From contig NZ_CP141212.1 of NCBI RefSeq assembly GCF_035610345.1, positions 1,245,976 to 1,309,975 of the forward strand: a DNA stretch of 64,000 nt. The letters run 5' to 3'. This document shows positions 36,077 to 45,657 of the stretch, one piece after another; position 1 is the stretch's first letter, and each line of letters starts with the position of its first letter. This stretch comes from Sinorhizobium meliloti. Lineage in GTDB: Bacteria > Pseudomonadota > Alphaproteobacteria > Rhizobiales > Rhizobiaceae. A program made the position numbers and the translations under genes. The notes below the pieces were generated by a model that was given only the letters and a program-made list of their open reading frames with translations, did no database searches and had not been told where the DNA came from.

Positions 36077-39000
36077 TGCGGCTTCAGCGACTGGAGCTCG
36101 TCCGCTACGGAAAATTCACGGAGCGGCATCTCGATTTCGGCGAGGCGAGGCTGGGCGAGCCGGATTTTCACCTCATCTACGGCCCGAACGAAGCCGGCAA
36201 GTCGACCCTCTTTTCCGGCTTCCTCGACCTTGTCTTCGGCATCGAACGTTCGAGCCCCTACGGCTTCCTGCATCCCTATCAGACGATGCGGATCGGCGGC
36301 ATCGTCGCCGCCGGTAACCGCCTGCATCACGCCTACCGCATCAAGCGCAACGCCAACAGCCTGATCGGCCCCGACGAGCAGCCGCTGCCCGATGGCCTGT
36401 TTTCCACAGCCCTCGGCTCGATCGACCGGGCGACCTACAGCACGATGTTCTCGCTCGACGACGACAGCATCGAAGAGGGCGGGGAAGCCATACTGAAGAG
36501 CGAGGGCGAGCTGGGGTCTCTCCTGTTTTCCGCGAGTTCCGGTTTGCCGGACAGCACCGCCGTGCTTGCGGGGCTTCGAGCCGAAGCGGATTCTTTCTTC
36601 CGCCCGCAGGCGCGCAAGCACCAGCTTGCCGAATTGAAGGCGGAGCTCGACGCACTGAAGGCGGAGCGGAACGCGGTCGACGTGAATGCACGCGAATATG
36701 CAGCACTCCGCAAGGCCCTGGCGAGCATGCGCGCACGCCACGAGGCAGCGGCGAGGCAGCGCAACGAGTTGCGTGCCGACCGGGACCGGATGCGGGCTCA
36801 GCGCGATGCCCTGCCGCTTCTCGCGCGGCTTCGCGGCGTACGGCAGGAGCTCGCCGGGCGGGACCCGTTGCCGGTGCCGCCGGCCGAGTGGCAGGAGGAA
36901 TTGCCGGTTCTTCGCCGCCGCGATGCGGAAATTGCCGCGCGGCTCCGGCAATTGCATGAGGAACTCACCCGGCGGCGCGAAGAGCTTGCCGGGCTGCCTC
37001 GCGACGAGCAGGCGCTGGCGATCGCGGAACGGTTCGGGGCTCTGCGCGAAACCGCACTCGAAGCCCGCTATCTCACGGCGGACCGCGACATGCCGGCTCG
37101 TCTGGAGGAACTGGCGAAGACGGCCGCCGAGATCGATGCCTGTTTGATCCGCCTGGGCGAGGCGGGCAATCCCGATCTGGCCTCGCTCCTGCTGCCGGCG
37201 GCGCGCGCCGTCCGACTGCAGGATCTGGTGCGCCGGCACGCAAGCCTTTCGGAAAGGCTGGCAGCGGCGCGAGAGGAGATGGAAACCGCGGAAGGGAACC
37301 ACGGCGACGCCGAGCGCGAAGTTGCCCGGCTGAAGGAGGGGACGGCCGACCCGGCGTTCCTCGCCGAACGCGTGCATCTCCTCCGGCAGAGCGACTGCCT
37401 TTTGCGCCAGCAGTCATCGGCAAGGGAGATCGACCGGATCGATGCCGCCATATGCGACCGGCTGGATGAATTGCGGCCTTTCGCCGGCACGATCGACGAT
37501 CTGGCCGCGCTTCCCGCTCCGGCACCGCCCGTCGTGGAAGCGTGGCGGGCCGAGGACCACGCCGAGGCGGAGCGGCGCTTGCGCCTCGGCGACAGGATCG
37601 CCGACGAAAGCGAACGCCAGGCCGGAGACGAGGCGCGCCTTGCCGCCATTGCGGCCAATGGCGGCGTCGTGGACGACGAGACCGTTTGCGAACTGAGGCG
37701 CCGCCGCAATACTGCCTGGCAGCGCCATCGTGCCGGTCTGGACGAGCAGACGGCGATCGCATTCGAGACGGCACTGCACGAGCATGATGCAACCACGGCG
37801 CTTCGGCTTGCCCAGGCGGAGCGCGTGGCCGAGATACGCGCCCTGACGCTTGCCGTGACCGAGCGGCGCGCCCGCCTGCAGTCGCTGGAGGTGCAAAGGA
37901 AAGCCGCGGAGGAGCGGCGGCGGAGGTTGAGCGCCGAGATCGAAGCCGCCGCACGCGCCTGTGGCTTGCCTTGCATAACGGGGCTGCCCCAGTTGGAGGC
38001 GTGGCTTGCCGCCCGCGCATCCGCGCTCGAATTGCGCATGGAAGTTCGCACTGCGCTGAAGGAGCGCGACCGGGCGGTCGCCGAAGAGACGGCGGCGGTC
38101 TGCAGTCTTCGGGCGGAGCTGGCGCGGCTCGGGATGAGCGATGCGCTGCCGGAGCGCCTCGACGCCTTGCTCGCGGTAGCGGAACTTGTCTCCTCCCGAG
38201 CCGAGGCCGCATCCACTGCTTGCCGGAATGCCGTGGCGCAGCTCCAACGCGCCTCGGAGGCGCTCGAAAAGCGGCGGACCGCTTTTGCGGCCGCGGAGGG
38301 TGCGATGGCATCCTGGTGCGGGGAATGGGACGAGGCGCTCGCCGGTACGTGGCTTTCCCGGCAGGTGGAGCGCCCGCTGCCGCAGGAAATCGGTCCCGTG
38401 CTTGCCGTGCTTCAGAACCTCGACAAGCTGATGCAGAAGAAAGCGGAGCTCGATCATCGCGTGGCGGGGATGCGCAGGGATCAGGCGGCCTTCACGGAAA
38501 ACGTCGTCGGCGTGGCCGCCGCACTGGGCGAAGAACGGGCCGGCGATGTCCTCACGCTCTTTTCCGCGGTGCGCGACCGCGTTGCCGCCGCACTTCAGAA
38601 GGAGGAGCGCCGTCTGGCGCTTCAGGGCAATATCGAGCGCATGGAGGAGAGCCTCGACTCGCTGCGCGCCGAGGAGCGACTTCACGGCGCCAACAGGCAG
38701 AGGGTCCTCGACTTTTTCGGCTGCGGGACCCTCGACGAAGCGGCCGCCTGCCTGGAAGCCACCCGCGAAGAGCAGCGGCTGCGACAGCGATGCTCGGAAA
38801 TGGAAAGCGATCTGGCCGCGCGGCTCGGCGTCGCCAGCGCCGCCGAGGCCGAAGCGCTGCTCGCCGAACTCGACGACCGGGAGCTCGGGCTGGAATTGGC
38901 GCGGCTGGAGGAGGCGATCGAGGCGGCCGACCGGGATGTCAGCGAGCTGCACTCCGATGTCAGGACCCGGGAGAGGGCGCTTGCCGCCGTCGAGGGCGGC

Positions 39001-39537
39001 GACCGGGTGGCGGAGCTCGAACAGCGGCGGCGCACGCTGCTTCTCGACATCGAGAGCAAGGCGATCGGCTATCTCCGGCTGCGCGCGGGCGTGATCGCCG
39101 CCGAACAGGCGCTCAGGCTGTTTCGCGAGCGCCACCGCAGCGCCATGATGCAACGCGCCTCGCGAACCTTCATGCATATCAGCGGCGGCGAATATTCCGG
39201 TCTCTCGACGCAAGCCGACAAGGGCCAGGAATTCCTCATAGCAAATACCGCCGCCGGCGGATCGAAGCTCGCCCGCGACCTTTCCAAGGGCACGCGCTTC
39301 CAGCTCTATCTCGCGCTCAGGATCGCCGGCTACCACGAGGTCGCGGCGACGCGGGAAACGCTGCCCTTCATCGCCGACGATATCATGGAAACTTTCGACG
39401 ACGGCCGCGCCGGCCGCGCCTTCGAGCTGATGGCGGAAATGGCCGATGTCGGCCAGGTGATCTATCTGACCCACCACGAGCACCTTTGCGACATTGCGCG
39501 GAGCGCCTGCCCGGGCGTGACGATCCACCGGTTGTAG
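36076..39537 (+). CDS. SMC/Rad50-like ATPase (YhaN-type)
   Basis: A 1153-residue ABC-type ATPase with a split head. The N-terminal Walker A is [12 protein letters not shown] (residues 36-43 contain the loop). A long Glu/Arg/Ala-rich coiled coil fills the middle. The C-terminal half-head carries the signature-like [16 protein letters not shown] and Walker [15 protein letters not shown], then the His switch THHEHLCD. With the upstream nuclease it should form a Rad50-Mre11-like complex on DNA ends. There is no CxxC zinc hook visible in the coil, as expected for YhaN rather than SbcC. Confidence 0.87.
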   Translation: MRLQRLELVRYGKFTERHLDFGEARLGEPDFHLIYGPNEAGKSTLFSGFLDLVFGIERSSPYGFLHPYQTMRIGGIVAAGNRLHHAYRIKRNANSLIGPDEQPLPDGLFSTALGSIDRATYSTMFSLDDDSIEEGGEAILKSEGELGSLLFSASSGLPDSTAVLAGLRAEADSFFRPQARKHQLAELKAELDALKAERNAVDVNAREYAALRKALASMRARHEAAARQRNELRADRDRMRAQRDALPLLARLRGVRQELAGRDPLPVPPAEWQEELPVLRRRDAEIAARLRQLHEELTRRREELAGLPRDEQALAIAERFGALRETALEARYLTADRDMPARLEELAKTAAEIDACLIRLGEAGNPDLASLLLPAARAVRLQDLVRRHASLSERLAAAREEMETAEGNHGDAEREVARLKEGTADPAFLAERVHLLRQSDCLLRQQSSAREIDRIDAAICDRLDELRPFAGTIDDLAALPAPAPPVVEAWRAEDHAEAERRLRLGDRIADESERQAGDEARLAAIAANGGVVDDETVCELRRRRNTAWQRHRAGLDEQTAIAFETALHEHDATTALRLAQAERVAEIRALTLAVTERRARLQSLEVQRKAAEERRRRLSAEIEAAARACGLPCITGLPQLEAWLAARASALELRMEVRTALKERDRAVAEETAAVCSLRAELARLGMSDALPERLDALLAVAELVSSRAEAASTACRNAVAQLQRASEALEKRRTAFAAAEGAMASWCGEWDEALAGTWLSRQVERPLPQEIGPVLAVLQNLDKLMQKKAELDHRVAGMRRDQAAFTENVVGVAAALGEERAGDVLTLFSAVRDRVAAALQKEERRLALQGNIERMEESLDSLRAEERLHGANRQRVLDFFGCGTLDEAAACLEATREEQRLRQRCSEMESDLAARLGVASAAEAEALLAELDDRELGLELARLEEAIEAADRDVSELHSDVRTRERALAAVEGGDRVAELEQRRRTLLLDIESKAIGYLRLRAGVIAAEQALRLFRERHRSAMMQRASRTFMHISGGEYSGLSTQADKGQEFLIANTAAGGSKLARDLSKGTRFQLYLALRIAGYHEVAATRETLPFIADDIMETFDDGRAGRAFELMAEMADVGQVIYLTHHEHLCDIARSACPGVTIHRL

Positions 39538-39625
39538 CCGCTTGCCGGAAAGAGATAAGCTGAATGCGCCTTGCCCCTGCATCACCCGTCGGCTGGCCCG
39601 GCGAAGTCCCTCAAAGGAGGCTCCA

Positions 39626-40024
39626 ATGGATATCTTCGAATGCGGATCGAGACCCTCGGCGCACGGCCCGGCCGAATATTTCACCGGCTCCGTTCGCGTG
39701 GACCCGGCCTTCGAGGCGCCGTCACCCGCACGGGTACGCGGCGCGACCGTGACTTTCGAGCCCGGCGCGCGCACCGCCTGGCACACGCACCCGCTCGGCC
39801 AGACCCTGATCGTCACCGCAGGCCGCGGCCTCGCGCAGAGCTGGGGCGGGGAGCCGCGCGAGATCCGCGCCGGCGACGTCGTCTGGTTCCCGCCGGGAGA
39901 AAAGCACTGGCATGGCGCCGCGCCGGAAACTGGAATGACGCATATCGCAATTCAGGAGGCGCTCGACGGCAAGGCGGTGGACTGGCTCGAGCATGTGACG
40001 GAGGAGCAGTATCGGGGCGGGTAG
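39626..40024 (+). CDS. cupin-domain protein
   Basis: A 132-residue single cupin: [30 protein letters not shown] contains the HxH-x(n) metal ligands, and [19 protein letters not shown] the second motif with its His. This is the YgbA/carboxymuconolactone-decarboxylase-associated cupin type; its activity is unknown. An excellent AAAGGAGG ribosome-binding site before ATG 39626 decides the start. It is the last core gene before the accessory island. Confidence 0.85.
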   Translation: MDIFECGSRPSAHGPAEYFTGSVRVDPAFEAPSPARVRGATVTFEPGARTAWHTHPLGQTLIVTAGRGLAQSWGGEPREIRAGDVVWFPPGEKHWHGAAPETGMTHIAIQEALDGKAVDWLEHVTEEQYRGG

Positions 40025-40099
40025 CGGCTTATTCGGTCGTGCGTGCCGATATCGAAGGCCCGGGCCCGCCACTTCCATGAACGGCCGAGGGCAGAGTGA

Positions 40100-40284
40100 C
40101 GCCGAGAGTCCTCCCGCTTGCGGGGAGAGGTGGCGGGCAGAGTGAAGCCGACCGAATTGTAAGCGGCATCGCCGATTGACGCCAGATATTGCCACCCGCC
40201 GACATAATCGTTGAACGAAGCGAAGGTATTCAGTTTGGCTCGTTGTTGATCATTGAGGGCAAGGAACCACGGTCAGGCTCCGAG
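40100..40284 (-). pseudogene. island remnant: fragment with NDQQRAKL...YVGGWQYL
   Basis: Directly after the stop of the pseudogene at 40285, a minus-strand frame reads LNDQQRAKLNTFAS and DYVGGWQYL. It is a near copy of the fragment after the second copy of the same gene (46140-46240), where it runs FNDQQRAKLKTFAS and DYVGEWQYL. The copy here has one extra base before the conserved part. The family is unknown to me; it looks like a leftover of a larger protein. The remaining 75 bases back to the cupin contain only a GC-rich hairpin. Confidence 0.45.
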
Positions 40285-41019
40285 TTATTTGACAGAATCA
40301 GAATTCCCATCGCGCTCGAACTGCGCGATGAGGCTGATGAGGCTTTTATGGATGTTATTCCAATCTCGAAAATATTCTGTGTTGTAATAGTAATTTAGAT
40401 AGTTATACTTATTTTCGTCAATAAACCTAACATTACAACTTGGGGAAGGATCCCTGCCCGGATAGCTACAGCGGATTAAGATTTTGAAATCTTCAGTGAA
40501 GTACGTCACCTCGTAAGGCTTCAGGTCGCCTTCCTTGCCGATTAGGTTCAGAATCTTGATAAGCCCGTTCTCGTTGTCCAATCTCTTTGCATAGCCACGC
40601 TCCACACTGTCCAGTTCGCTTTCATACACGTGACGCCAGGACGTTGCGTCAAAGTCTTTGCGGTGCACTTAGACATGCAATTTGTCGCCGTACCCCAGTT
40701 CCTGCCATTTCTCGTCATCCTCCGCCCGATAGGGCCGCAAATCGGGCAGGAGCGCATCGAAGTTGAACGATTCAACCTTGACGCGGCCCTCTTTGGGCTT
40801 GGGCCAGCGGCCATGCTTCACATAGCCTTCCCAATACATGTAGCGCTCGGCAATATCGAGCTTGCGCCCACCCGGCAGTTCGATGCGTACTACCCCGTTG
40901 GCCAGATAGTGTTGGCTTGCATATGAAAGGGCGTATTCGTTGGCGACCAGCCAACCGAGCCAAATCGCGCCAAGCGCGGAAAGTGCGATGAAAATGTTGC
41001 GCGCTCGAAATATGCCCAT
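40285..41019 (-). pseudogene. single-TM island protein, copy 1, broken by a nonsense codon
   Basis: A 244-codon gene of an unknown family interrupted once. It encodes an N-terminal membrane anchor (NIFIALSALGAIWLGWLVA) and a soluble periplasmic-type domain. Codon 117 is TAA where the intact paralogue at 46252-46986 has TAT, within KLHV(Y)VHRKDF, so only 116 residues would be made. The first 150 codons are nearly identical between copies, the next 70 diverge, and the last 15 (AQFERDGNSDSVK) agree again. This is a recent duplication with a diversified segment. A restart inside the gene is possible but lacks a ribosome-binding site. Confidence 0.8.
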
Positions 41020-41086
41020 GGCTCCGACCGTGACGATTGCAGAGCGTCTCGTGCTCTACGGCCGGAACCAAAGCGCAGAACCGACC

Positions 41087-41104
41087 TTATGCGCAAATAA
41101 GTTG
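41087..41104 (-). repeat. module-boundary motif, copy 1 (QLICA-stop)
   Basis: TTATGCGCAAATAAGTTG on the plus strand; the minus strand reads Gln-Leu-Ile-Cys-Ala-stop and closes the frame of the decayed gene upstream. It lies 68 bases before the single-TM gene start. Confidence 0.75.
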
Positions 41105-41713
41105 CTTTTCTGGCCTTTGCTCGCGAGGCGTGTTGCCGTCGGAGACGACCGCCTCGATATCACCCGCCGACTTGTCCCATTCGGTGAAGACGAATTCGCT
41201 GGTAACCCGAATAGAAACCCGGCGACGGAAAGCGAGCCGCCGGTCGGGACAAGTCGACATTGAAGCCCACGGGGTCGCCCTGATTGGAAAGAGAATTGGG
41301 GATCAATCCCGAGCATCGGCATGACAAAGGCGGCGCCGGAGTTGGAGTTGGCTTTCCTTTCTAATAGGCTGGGCGTCGGTCCGTAAGCTATCTGCCGGTT
41401 GTACAGATCGTCCGCAAAGGCTCTTACTGGTCGATCGGCGCCAGCCCAAGTCCAGGCTCAATGCTCACCGAGCCGGCAATCGTGGACGGCATGCCCATGG
41501 GTCGGTTCATTTCCCCGAGAACATCCGGGGATCGCCGATGACGCCCGCCGGCTCATATTTCCCATTGCGAAACGATCCGAAGTTCCATTCCCGCACTTGG
41601 CCATCGATCTCCACCCGGACGCCCAGATGAGATGTCTGCCCGGGCGACACTCTCGAAAGGAACCTGATATCATACTCAATAATAGAGAAAACGATGCTAT
41701 TCGTTTCCGCGAC
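41087..41713 (-). pseudogene. decayed second gene of the S-type module, copy 1
   Basis: The minus strand reads FSIIEYDIRFLSRVSPGQTS and HLGVRVEIDGQVREWNFGSF, then is thrown out of frame by a missing base in CCCCGG near 41530. It continues as VLGEMNRPMGMPSTIAG, hits a stop, and goes on in other frames as KANSNSGAAFVMPMLGIDP and DPVGFNVDLS, ending EFVFTEWDKSAGDIEAVVSD then REQRPEKQLICA-stop. It is the same protein as at 49568-50259, with three or more frameshifts. The normal start has become GTC, overlapping the upstream gene's end as in the other copy. It is not functional. Confidence 0.75.
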
Positions 41714-42152
41714 GCGGAGTCGTCCCAGTCGATAACTCGTCTTGCTTCCTTCGGAGAAGGGTTGCGGTGTCCGGGCAGGTTGTCTGATTGTAAGCAACCC
41801 CAGTCCGAACCTCTCCGGTTCTGTCGAAGATTATGTCTATCGTCATTAATTCTTTTCGAAGAGGAGGAAATAACGATCGATCGCCGCAATAAGCAAATAC
41901 GCACTTTGCTTTGAATAAAATTGTTCCGAATTGACAGGAGAAGCCGCTGCGTTTGAGAAAGGCAACGATTTTCTCCGTGTCTCCACCAAAATTATTGTCT
42001 ATCTCTTTGTATAAGCCTGCGAAATCTTCTTGCTTTCGCGCTGCCAGCAAACGCTCTGTGACGTTTCCAAGCTCACTTGCATGTAAAGGCGAAGCCGCCG
42101 TGAGCATCGTAGCTGTAACTAAGGCGGTGGCGACGCAGTTTCGGATTTTCAT
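41697..42152 (-). CDS. secreted four-cysteine island protein, copy 1
   Basis: A 151-residue exported protein of unknown function. The signal peptide MKIRNCVATALVTATMLTAA ends SPLHA. The mature part has the family pattern: NVTERLLAARKQEDFAGLYKEI, FLKRSGFSCQF, FKAKCVFAYCGDR, RKELMTIDI and TCPDTATLL. Four cysteines (GFSC, KCV, AYCG, TCP) are shared with the paralogues at 45644, 47262 and 50246 and could form two disulfides in the periplasm. The downstream partner overlaps its end. It is the most diverged of the four copies. ATG 42152 is preferred because it begins the signal peptide. Confidence 0.75.
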   Translation of the reverse strand: MKIRNCVATALVTATMLTAASPLHASELGNVTERLLAARKQEDFAGLYKEIDNNFGGDTEKIVAFLKRSGFSCQFGTILFKAKCVFAYCGDRSLFPPLRKELMTIDIIFDRTGEVRTGVAYNQTTCPDTATLLRRKQDELSTGTTPRRGNE

Positions 42153-42275
42153 AGCCACATATCGTCCACTCTGTTCGCCAATGGATAATGGGGCCGCAGC
42201 CGCCCTTGGTCGGCCAACGTCGCAGGCGAAACGCCAAGTCCGCAATGCTCAATGGTATTGAGCATAGAAATTGGA

Positions 42276-42293
42276 TTATTGACAAATAAGTTG
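42276..42293 (-). repeat. module-boundary motif, copy 2 (QLICQ-stop)
   Basis: TTATTGACAAATAAGTTG; the minus strand reads LQLICQ-stop and ends the remnant upstream. A GCTCAAT/ATTGAGC hairpin follows at 42247-42263. Confidence 0.7.
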
Positions 42294-42900
42294 TAGTGCA
42301 GGACTTCCGCTCCTTACGCGCGACGGTTGGTCCCGGCCAATACTTGGCATTTCGATGCCAAGCGACTCGCCGGCATCGAAGTTATTGACGATGCGGCGCC
42401 TGCCGCCGCCGGCATCCGTCGCCAGCTCGATCCGCTGCGGGCGGTTGAAGGTGTCGCGACGGTCGTCGCCACAAAGGGTCAGCGTCGATTGTCCGTCGCC
42501 GCTCGTTTTGATCTGGTTTCAGGAGGCAAAGCGTCCGCCCGGCATATAGCCGGGAACATCCCGCTGCCGAAAAACGACGTGCCCTGTGCGATAAAGTCTT
42601 CGTGGATTCGCCCACCTGCCGCTGCACCCCTCGGCGTCGGCCTCGCGAAAAATCACCGCGTCGATCATCGCGGACATCCGGCCGGTTATGCGGCTTGCCG
42701 ACTCCAACCCTGACTCGCCATGTTGAGCGATTCCTGGCAATGCCTGTCGATACAGGCGCCAACTGCCCACCCAGCGGTGCTCCAACCGGCCCAATCGGTA
42801 GTGTTACTTGCCGCCTCTTGCATTCAGTTGCTCCTGGCGAATCCATTCCAGACGTATCCGCAAACTTTAAAACGACCATCAGATTCAAACTAACCGGATC
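42276..42900 (-). pseudogene. C-terminal remnant of a larger island protein
   Basis: A minus-strand frame reads EWIRQEQLNARGGK-stop-HYRLG, WRLYRQALPGIAQHGESGLE, RMSAMIDAVIFREADAEG, WANPRRLYRTGHVVF, GGRFAS-stop-NQIKTSGDGQ, QRIELATDAGG and finally SPALQLICQ-stop. Two in-frame stops make it a relic. The part after GGRFAS matches the fragment at 47859-48150, where the first stop is Arg. The family is unknown to me; the shape suggests the end of a large, perhaps secreted, protein. 42901-43167 is AT-rich and holds only MRYSFFVEGTDGIRIRLV before a stop. Confidence 0.6.
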
Positions 42901-43167
42901 CGAATCCCATCGGTCCCCTCCACGAAGAAAGAATATCTCATAACGTTTTCAAATACTATCAAGAATGAAATTCCAAAGAATCACAGGATATGAATATTCA
43001 ACAAAGTAGTTAATAATAACTAACGATAGCATCAAAATAATCCTATAAATAAATAGGCTTGCGTCATTCAATTGCCTCAATTATTTTCATAAACAGGCTC
43101 CGTTATGCGGAAAAATGTTTATACCTTGTTTATCAAGGCTCTGCTCCATGGTTAAGTTGGTCACAAT

Positions 43168-43734
43168 TCATGACCGTGATCGGCCGTAGGCTAAGGCCCT
43201 CTCGATCAAAATTCCCGTGCTGAAAACAAAGAGCCAGATAAGAGGAATGTTCTTCCATATATTTATCTCAATGGATTGTGATAGACTTAGAGAGTACAAG
43301 GAATTGTATTGCTTGAAACTCGATGTAAAAAAGGAAATTACGCTTATAGTAATTCCTACTAAGGATACTCTCAAAAATCCGGATATGAATATTGTGTCCT
43401 TCCGACGGATGTCATCCACGATCTTAAAAAGAAGCCAAATGTAGCATCCGGCGGCAAATATCGACTGCATTGCAAAGAACGTGCATTTTTCATGCGGCGT
43501 GTATTGGCTGGCGTACAGTTGGTCATGTAACAACAGGTTCTGTGGCCAAAATGCAAGTAGTGCGGAATTCTCTGCTATTGCACACGCGGTGTTCGGATAG
43601 GAGACTAATATGAACCTTCCCGCGATCGCGAATATTGTTGGAATAATCATGAGCAGCGCTGAACGTTTGAGGTGTTTGACCTCAATCTTCATCTGTTCCT
43701 CGAACCTTGAAGCTGGGTTCTTATCGTTCTCCAT
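43168..43734 (-). CDS. small multi-pass membrane protein of the island
   Basis: A 188-residue protein with about four membrane helices: LLMIIPTIFAIAGRFILV, FFAMQSIFAAGCYIWLLF, VSLVGITISVISFFTSSF and IPLIWLFVFSTGILIERAL. The N terminus is charged and cytoplasmic in type. No family is recognised. Its base composition is much more AT-rich than the flanking core genes, a sign of transfer. Small multi-pass proteins with no homologue nearby are typical of immunity proteins against membrane-acting toxins, but that is inference. Confidence 0.65.
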   Translation of the reverse strand: MENDKNPASRFEEQMKIEVKHLKRSALLMIIPTIFAIAGRFILVSYPNTACAIAENSALLAFWPQNLLLHDQLYASQYTPHEKCTFFAMQSIFAAGCYIWLLFKIVDDIRRKDTIFISGFLRVSLVGITISVISFFTSSFKQYNSLYSLSLSQSIEINIWKNIPLIWLFVFSTGILIERALAYGRSRS

Positions 43735-44033
43735 GGGAAGTGGATTTACCTAATTTATGTCGGTCGGTCGGGCTGTCCTCTGTAGGAGATACAATTTCCT
43801 AGTCAATGATCAAATAAGAGAACTTGCATTCATGGCGCGTCTTTTCACGCCGAAACCATAGAGAACTCCAGCACTTCTGTCCCGTAGTCACTGTCCTATA
43901 TTACGAAAGGATACAGATTTGTATTTCAGGCGGTATCTATGGACAGATCCTGACCTACGGAATCTACGTCGGATATAATGTCGATGCCGGCATAGCGACG
44001 GGTGCCCGGTATTTGATTTCGTTGCCCATTTCG

Positions 44034-44336
44034 TCAATTCCCGTTCCGTTCGATCTCATCCCGTATTTCTTGCCAAACAAGGTAGCGTATTGGGCTTTTT
44101 TTCATTTTATTTAAGTAATATGTATCATTTATGTGTATTTTGCATCCGATAGATAACAATAGTGTAAGGATACTGAATGGAAATAATATAAACATAGATA
44201 TTACTATTGAAAAATAGATTACCTTGAAATAAAATATATAGGTTGGAAAGATCTTTGTTAGATCAACTAGAACATATATGCAAAACAACATGAATAAAAA
44301 TAAAATGCTAAGAAATATGTTTAGATGTCTACTCAT
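44034..44336 (-). CDS. small two-helix membrane protein, W family copy 1
   Basis: A 100-residue protein with two to three hydrophobic segments (IFLSILFLFMLFCIYVLVDL; VIYFSIVISMFILFPFSILT) and a soluble end, MKKSPIRYLVWQEIRDEIER. The C terminus matches that of the protein at 49216-49524 (LNRNPIQLLIWREVLEAH), so the two are paralogues. Codon use is strongly AT-rich. The gene lies about 220 bases after a boundary motif. The function is unknown. Confidence 0.6.
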   Translation of the reverse strand: MSRHLNIFLSILFLFMLFCIYVLVDLTKIFPTYIFYFKVIYFSIVISMFILFPFSILTLLLSIGCKIHINDTYYLNKMKKSPIRYLVWQEIRDEIERNGN

Positions 44337-44554
44337 TTAAAGCGACCATTTATTGGTGTGAATCCTAGGTTTATATTGCATCTGTTATATTAGCAAAATA
44401 AAGATGTTGTGGGATAATGAGCAGCATTTCTATACCCTACGGGGTTCTGATCGGAAGCTCGCCTGATCGCCGCGAACAGTGATCGGCTGACGCTTACGCT
44501 GACCCCGATTCATCCGCGCGCCGAACATAGAGGCAGGTGAACCATGCGCGATGG

Positions 44555-44572
44555 TTATATGCAAATAAGCTG
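44555..44572 (-). repeat. module-boundary motif, copy 3 (QLICI-stop)
   Basis: TTATATGCAAATAAGCTG; the minus strand reads SERQLICI-stop. Confidence 0.65.
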
Positions 44573-44806
44573 TCTCTCGCTTTTCGGCACCTTTGACGCG
44601 TCTTATCGAACGAAGCTCTTTGTTTTGCTGAGGTCTTGGTCTCGTCAAGCGTGAAACGTCCGGTTCACCGTTGGACGGAAGAGCGGCCGGTCACCGAATA
44701 TACCGTATGTATAAAATTCCCCAGAGCGTCGGTCGCCTCCGTCTCGCCGACGGCGGTGCTCCACGATTTCACCGACCCTCGCCGTACCAAGCAGGAACGA
44801 GGTCAT
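44573..44806 (-). other. short open frame in a remnant segment
   Basis: A 52-codon minus-strand frame begins MTSFLLGTARVGEIVEHRRR and continues GEFYTYGIFGDRPLFRPTVN to a stop; a further broken frame runs on to the boundary motif QLICI-stop. It has no clear ribosome-binding site and no recognised family. It may be the end of a displaced island protein. Confidence 0.3.
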
Positions 44807-44830
44807 GGGCAGGTAGTCATCCCTCGGAGC

Positions 44831-45474
44831 CTATTTGGTTTTTCCTCGAGTTCTGCCGATCCTATGATCATATTGAGAGTGGGTGTTTCTCGTTCGTCCC
44901 CGCGCGCGGCCAATGCAGAGAGATGCCGCCGCACACGCCATCCCGAGCAATCCCAAGAAGGTTGCGCTGATCAGCGGCATGTAGGGGGATTGCGCAGTAG
45001 CTCCCCCCTCCGACCATCCATCCAGACCGGAAGCGGAATGAAGAAAAGGAAGACGATGCATACAGTTATGGGAGAGATGAAGTGCCTATACCGTATTTCT
45101 TGAGCCTGATCAGGAGACAGTGGATATTTCTTTCCCTTTGTAAGATTTATAAGTGTGGAAAAAACGATGCACAAAAATGTGAAGAGGTACAGAAAACAGT
45201 TTGCTGTTAAATAATACCGGATGTCGTTGACGGATAATCCTTTAAAATTAGAAACTTCTACATGAAATTTTGGAATGTACAGCATTAATCGTTGCGCCCA
45301 TTTTAAATTTAGCCATTCTCCGGGAAACGGTATTGACGCAGCATAGAGGGCATAGATGAAAAACGGAAAATACCGAAAGTATAGGCGATATGCTCGTCGA
45401 AATCGGACATCATCGATGTCGTCGGCCGCTCGAAGGACAAAAGGACTTCTCTGACTGCTCACTTCAGGTGACAT
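44831..45474 (-). pseudogene. multi-pass membrane protein with a poly-G frameshift
   Basis: A minus-strand frame of 167 codons has helices at YFPFFIYALYAASIPFPG, FLYLFTFLCIVFSTLINL and ITVCIVFLFFIPLPVWM, then drifts into GRRGELLRNPPTCR and stops at 44971. One extra G in the G6 tract near 45000-45006 would join it to a frame reading GGATAQSPYMPLISATFLGL, LGMACAAASLCIG, a plausible last helix. Topology is like the protein at 43168. It follows a boundary motif by 73 bases. It is either a broken gene, a phase-variable one, or carries an assembly error. Confidence 0.5.
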
Positions 45475-45546
45475 AAGCCGTGTGGATACCGTCCCTACTC
45501 GCCGGGGGCCATTCGGCCCCGGACAAGACCAAGCATGGATACAGAA

Positions 45547-45564
45547 TTATGCGCAAATAAGTCG
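45547..45564 (-). repeat. module-boundary motif, copy 4 (RLICA-stop)
   Basis: TTATGCGCAAATAAGTCG; the minus strand reads GRRLICA-stop. It lies 73 bases before the membrane-protein gene that follows. Confidence 0.7.
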
Positions 45565-45657
45565 CCTCCCTACATTCGGCGGCCGGCGAACTCGTCTCTC
45601 CTCCGCATGATCTCGCATTCGATGATCGAGAACTGAAACTTGTCTATTCTCGGCGAT
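45565..45657 (-). pseudogene. truncated second gene of the S-type module, copy 3
   Basis: After the end of the secreted-protein gene the minus strand reads KFQFSIIECEIMRRRDEFAG, then RRM-stop. FSIIECEI equals the FSIIEYDI start of the partner gene at 50259, but the start codon is ATC and one base is inserted. RDEFAG matches the short frame MERDEFAG near 48185-48215. A deletion seems to have fused the start of one gene to the end of another. Confidence 0.55.

Noticed and set aside
36043-39816. Long minus-strand open frames of 444 and 800 codons opposite the SMC-like ATPase
   Set aside because: They are antisense shadows of a GC-rich coding sequence: no domain, no ribosome-binding site, while the plus strand shows a full ATPase with conserved motifs.
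41507-41797. 96-codon frame starting MLTIRQ as a complete gene
   Set aside because: Its first 28 codons lie inside the secreted-protein gene in another frame. The alignment with the copy at 50259 places the real start at a mutated codon near 41713.
43824-44114. 96-codon plus-strand frame in the island
   Set aside because: It overlaps the end of the small membrane protein gene on the minus strand, and all other credible island genes are on the minus strand.
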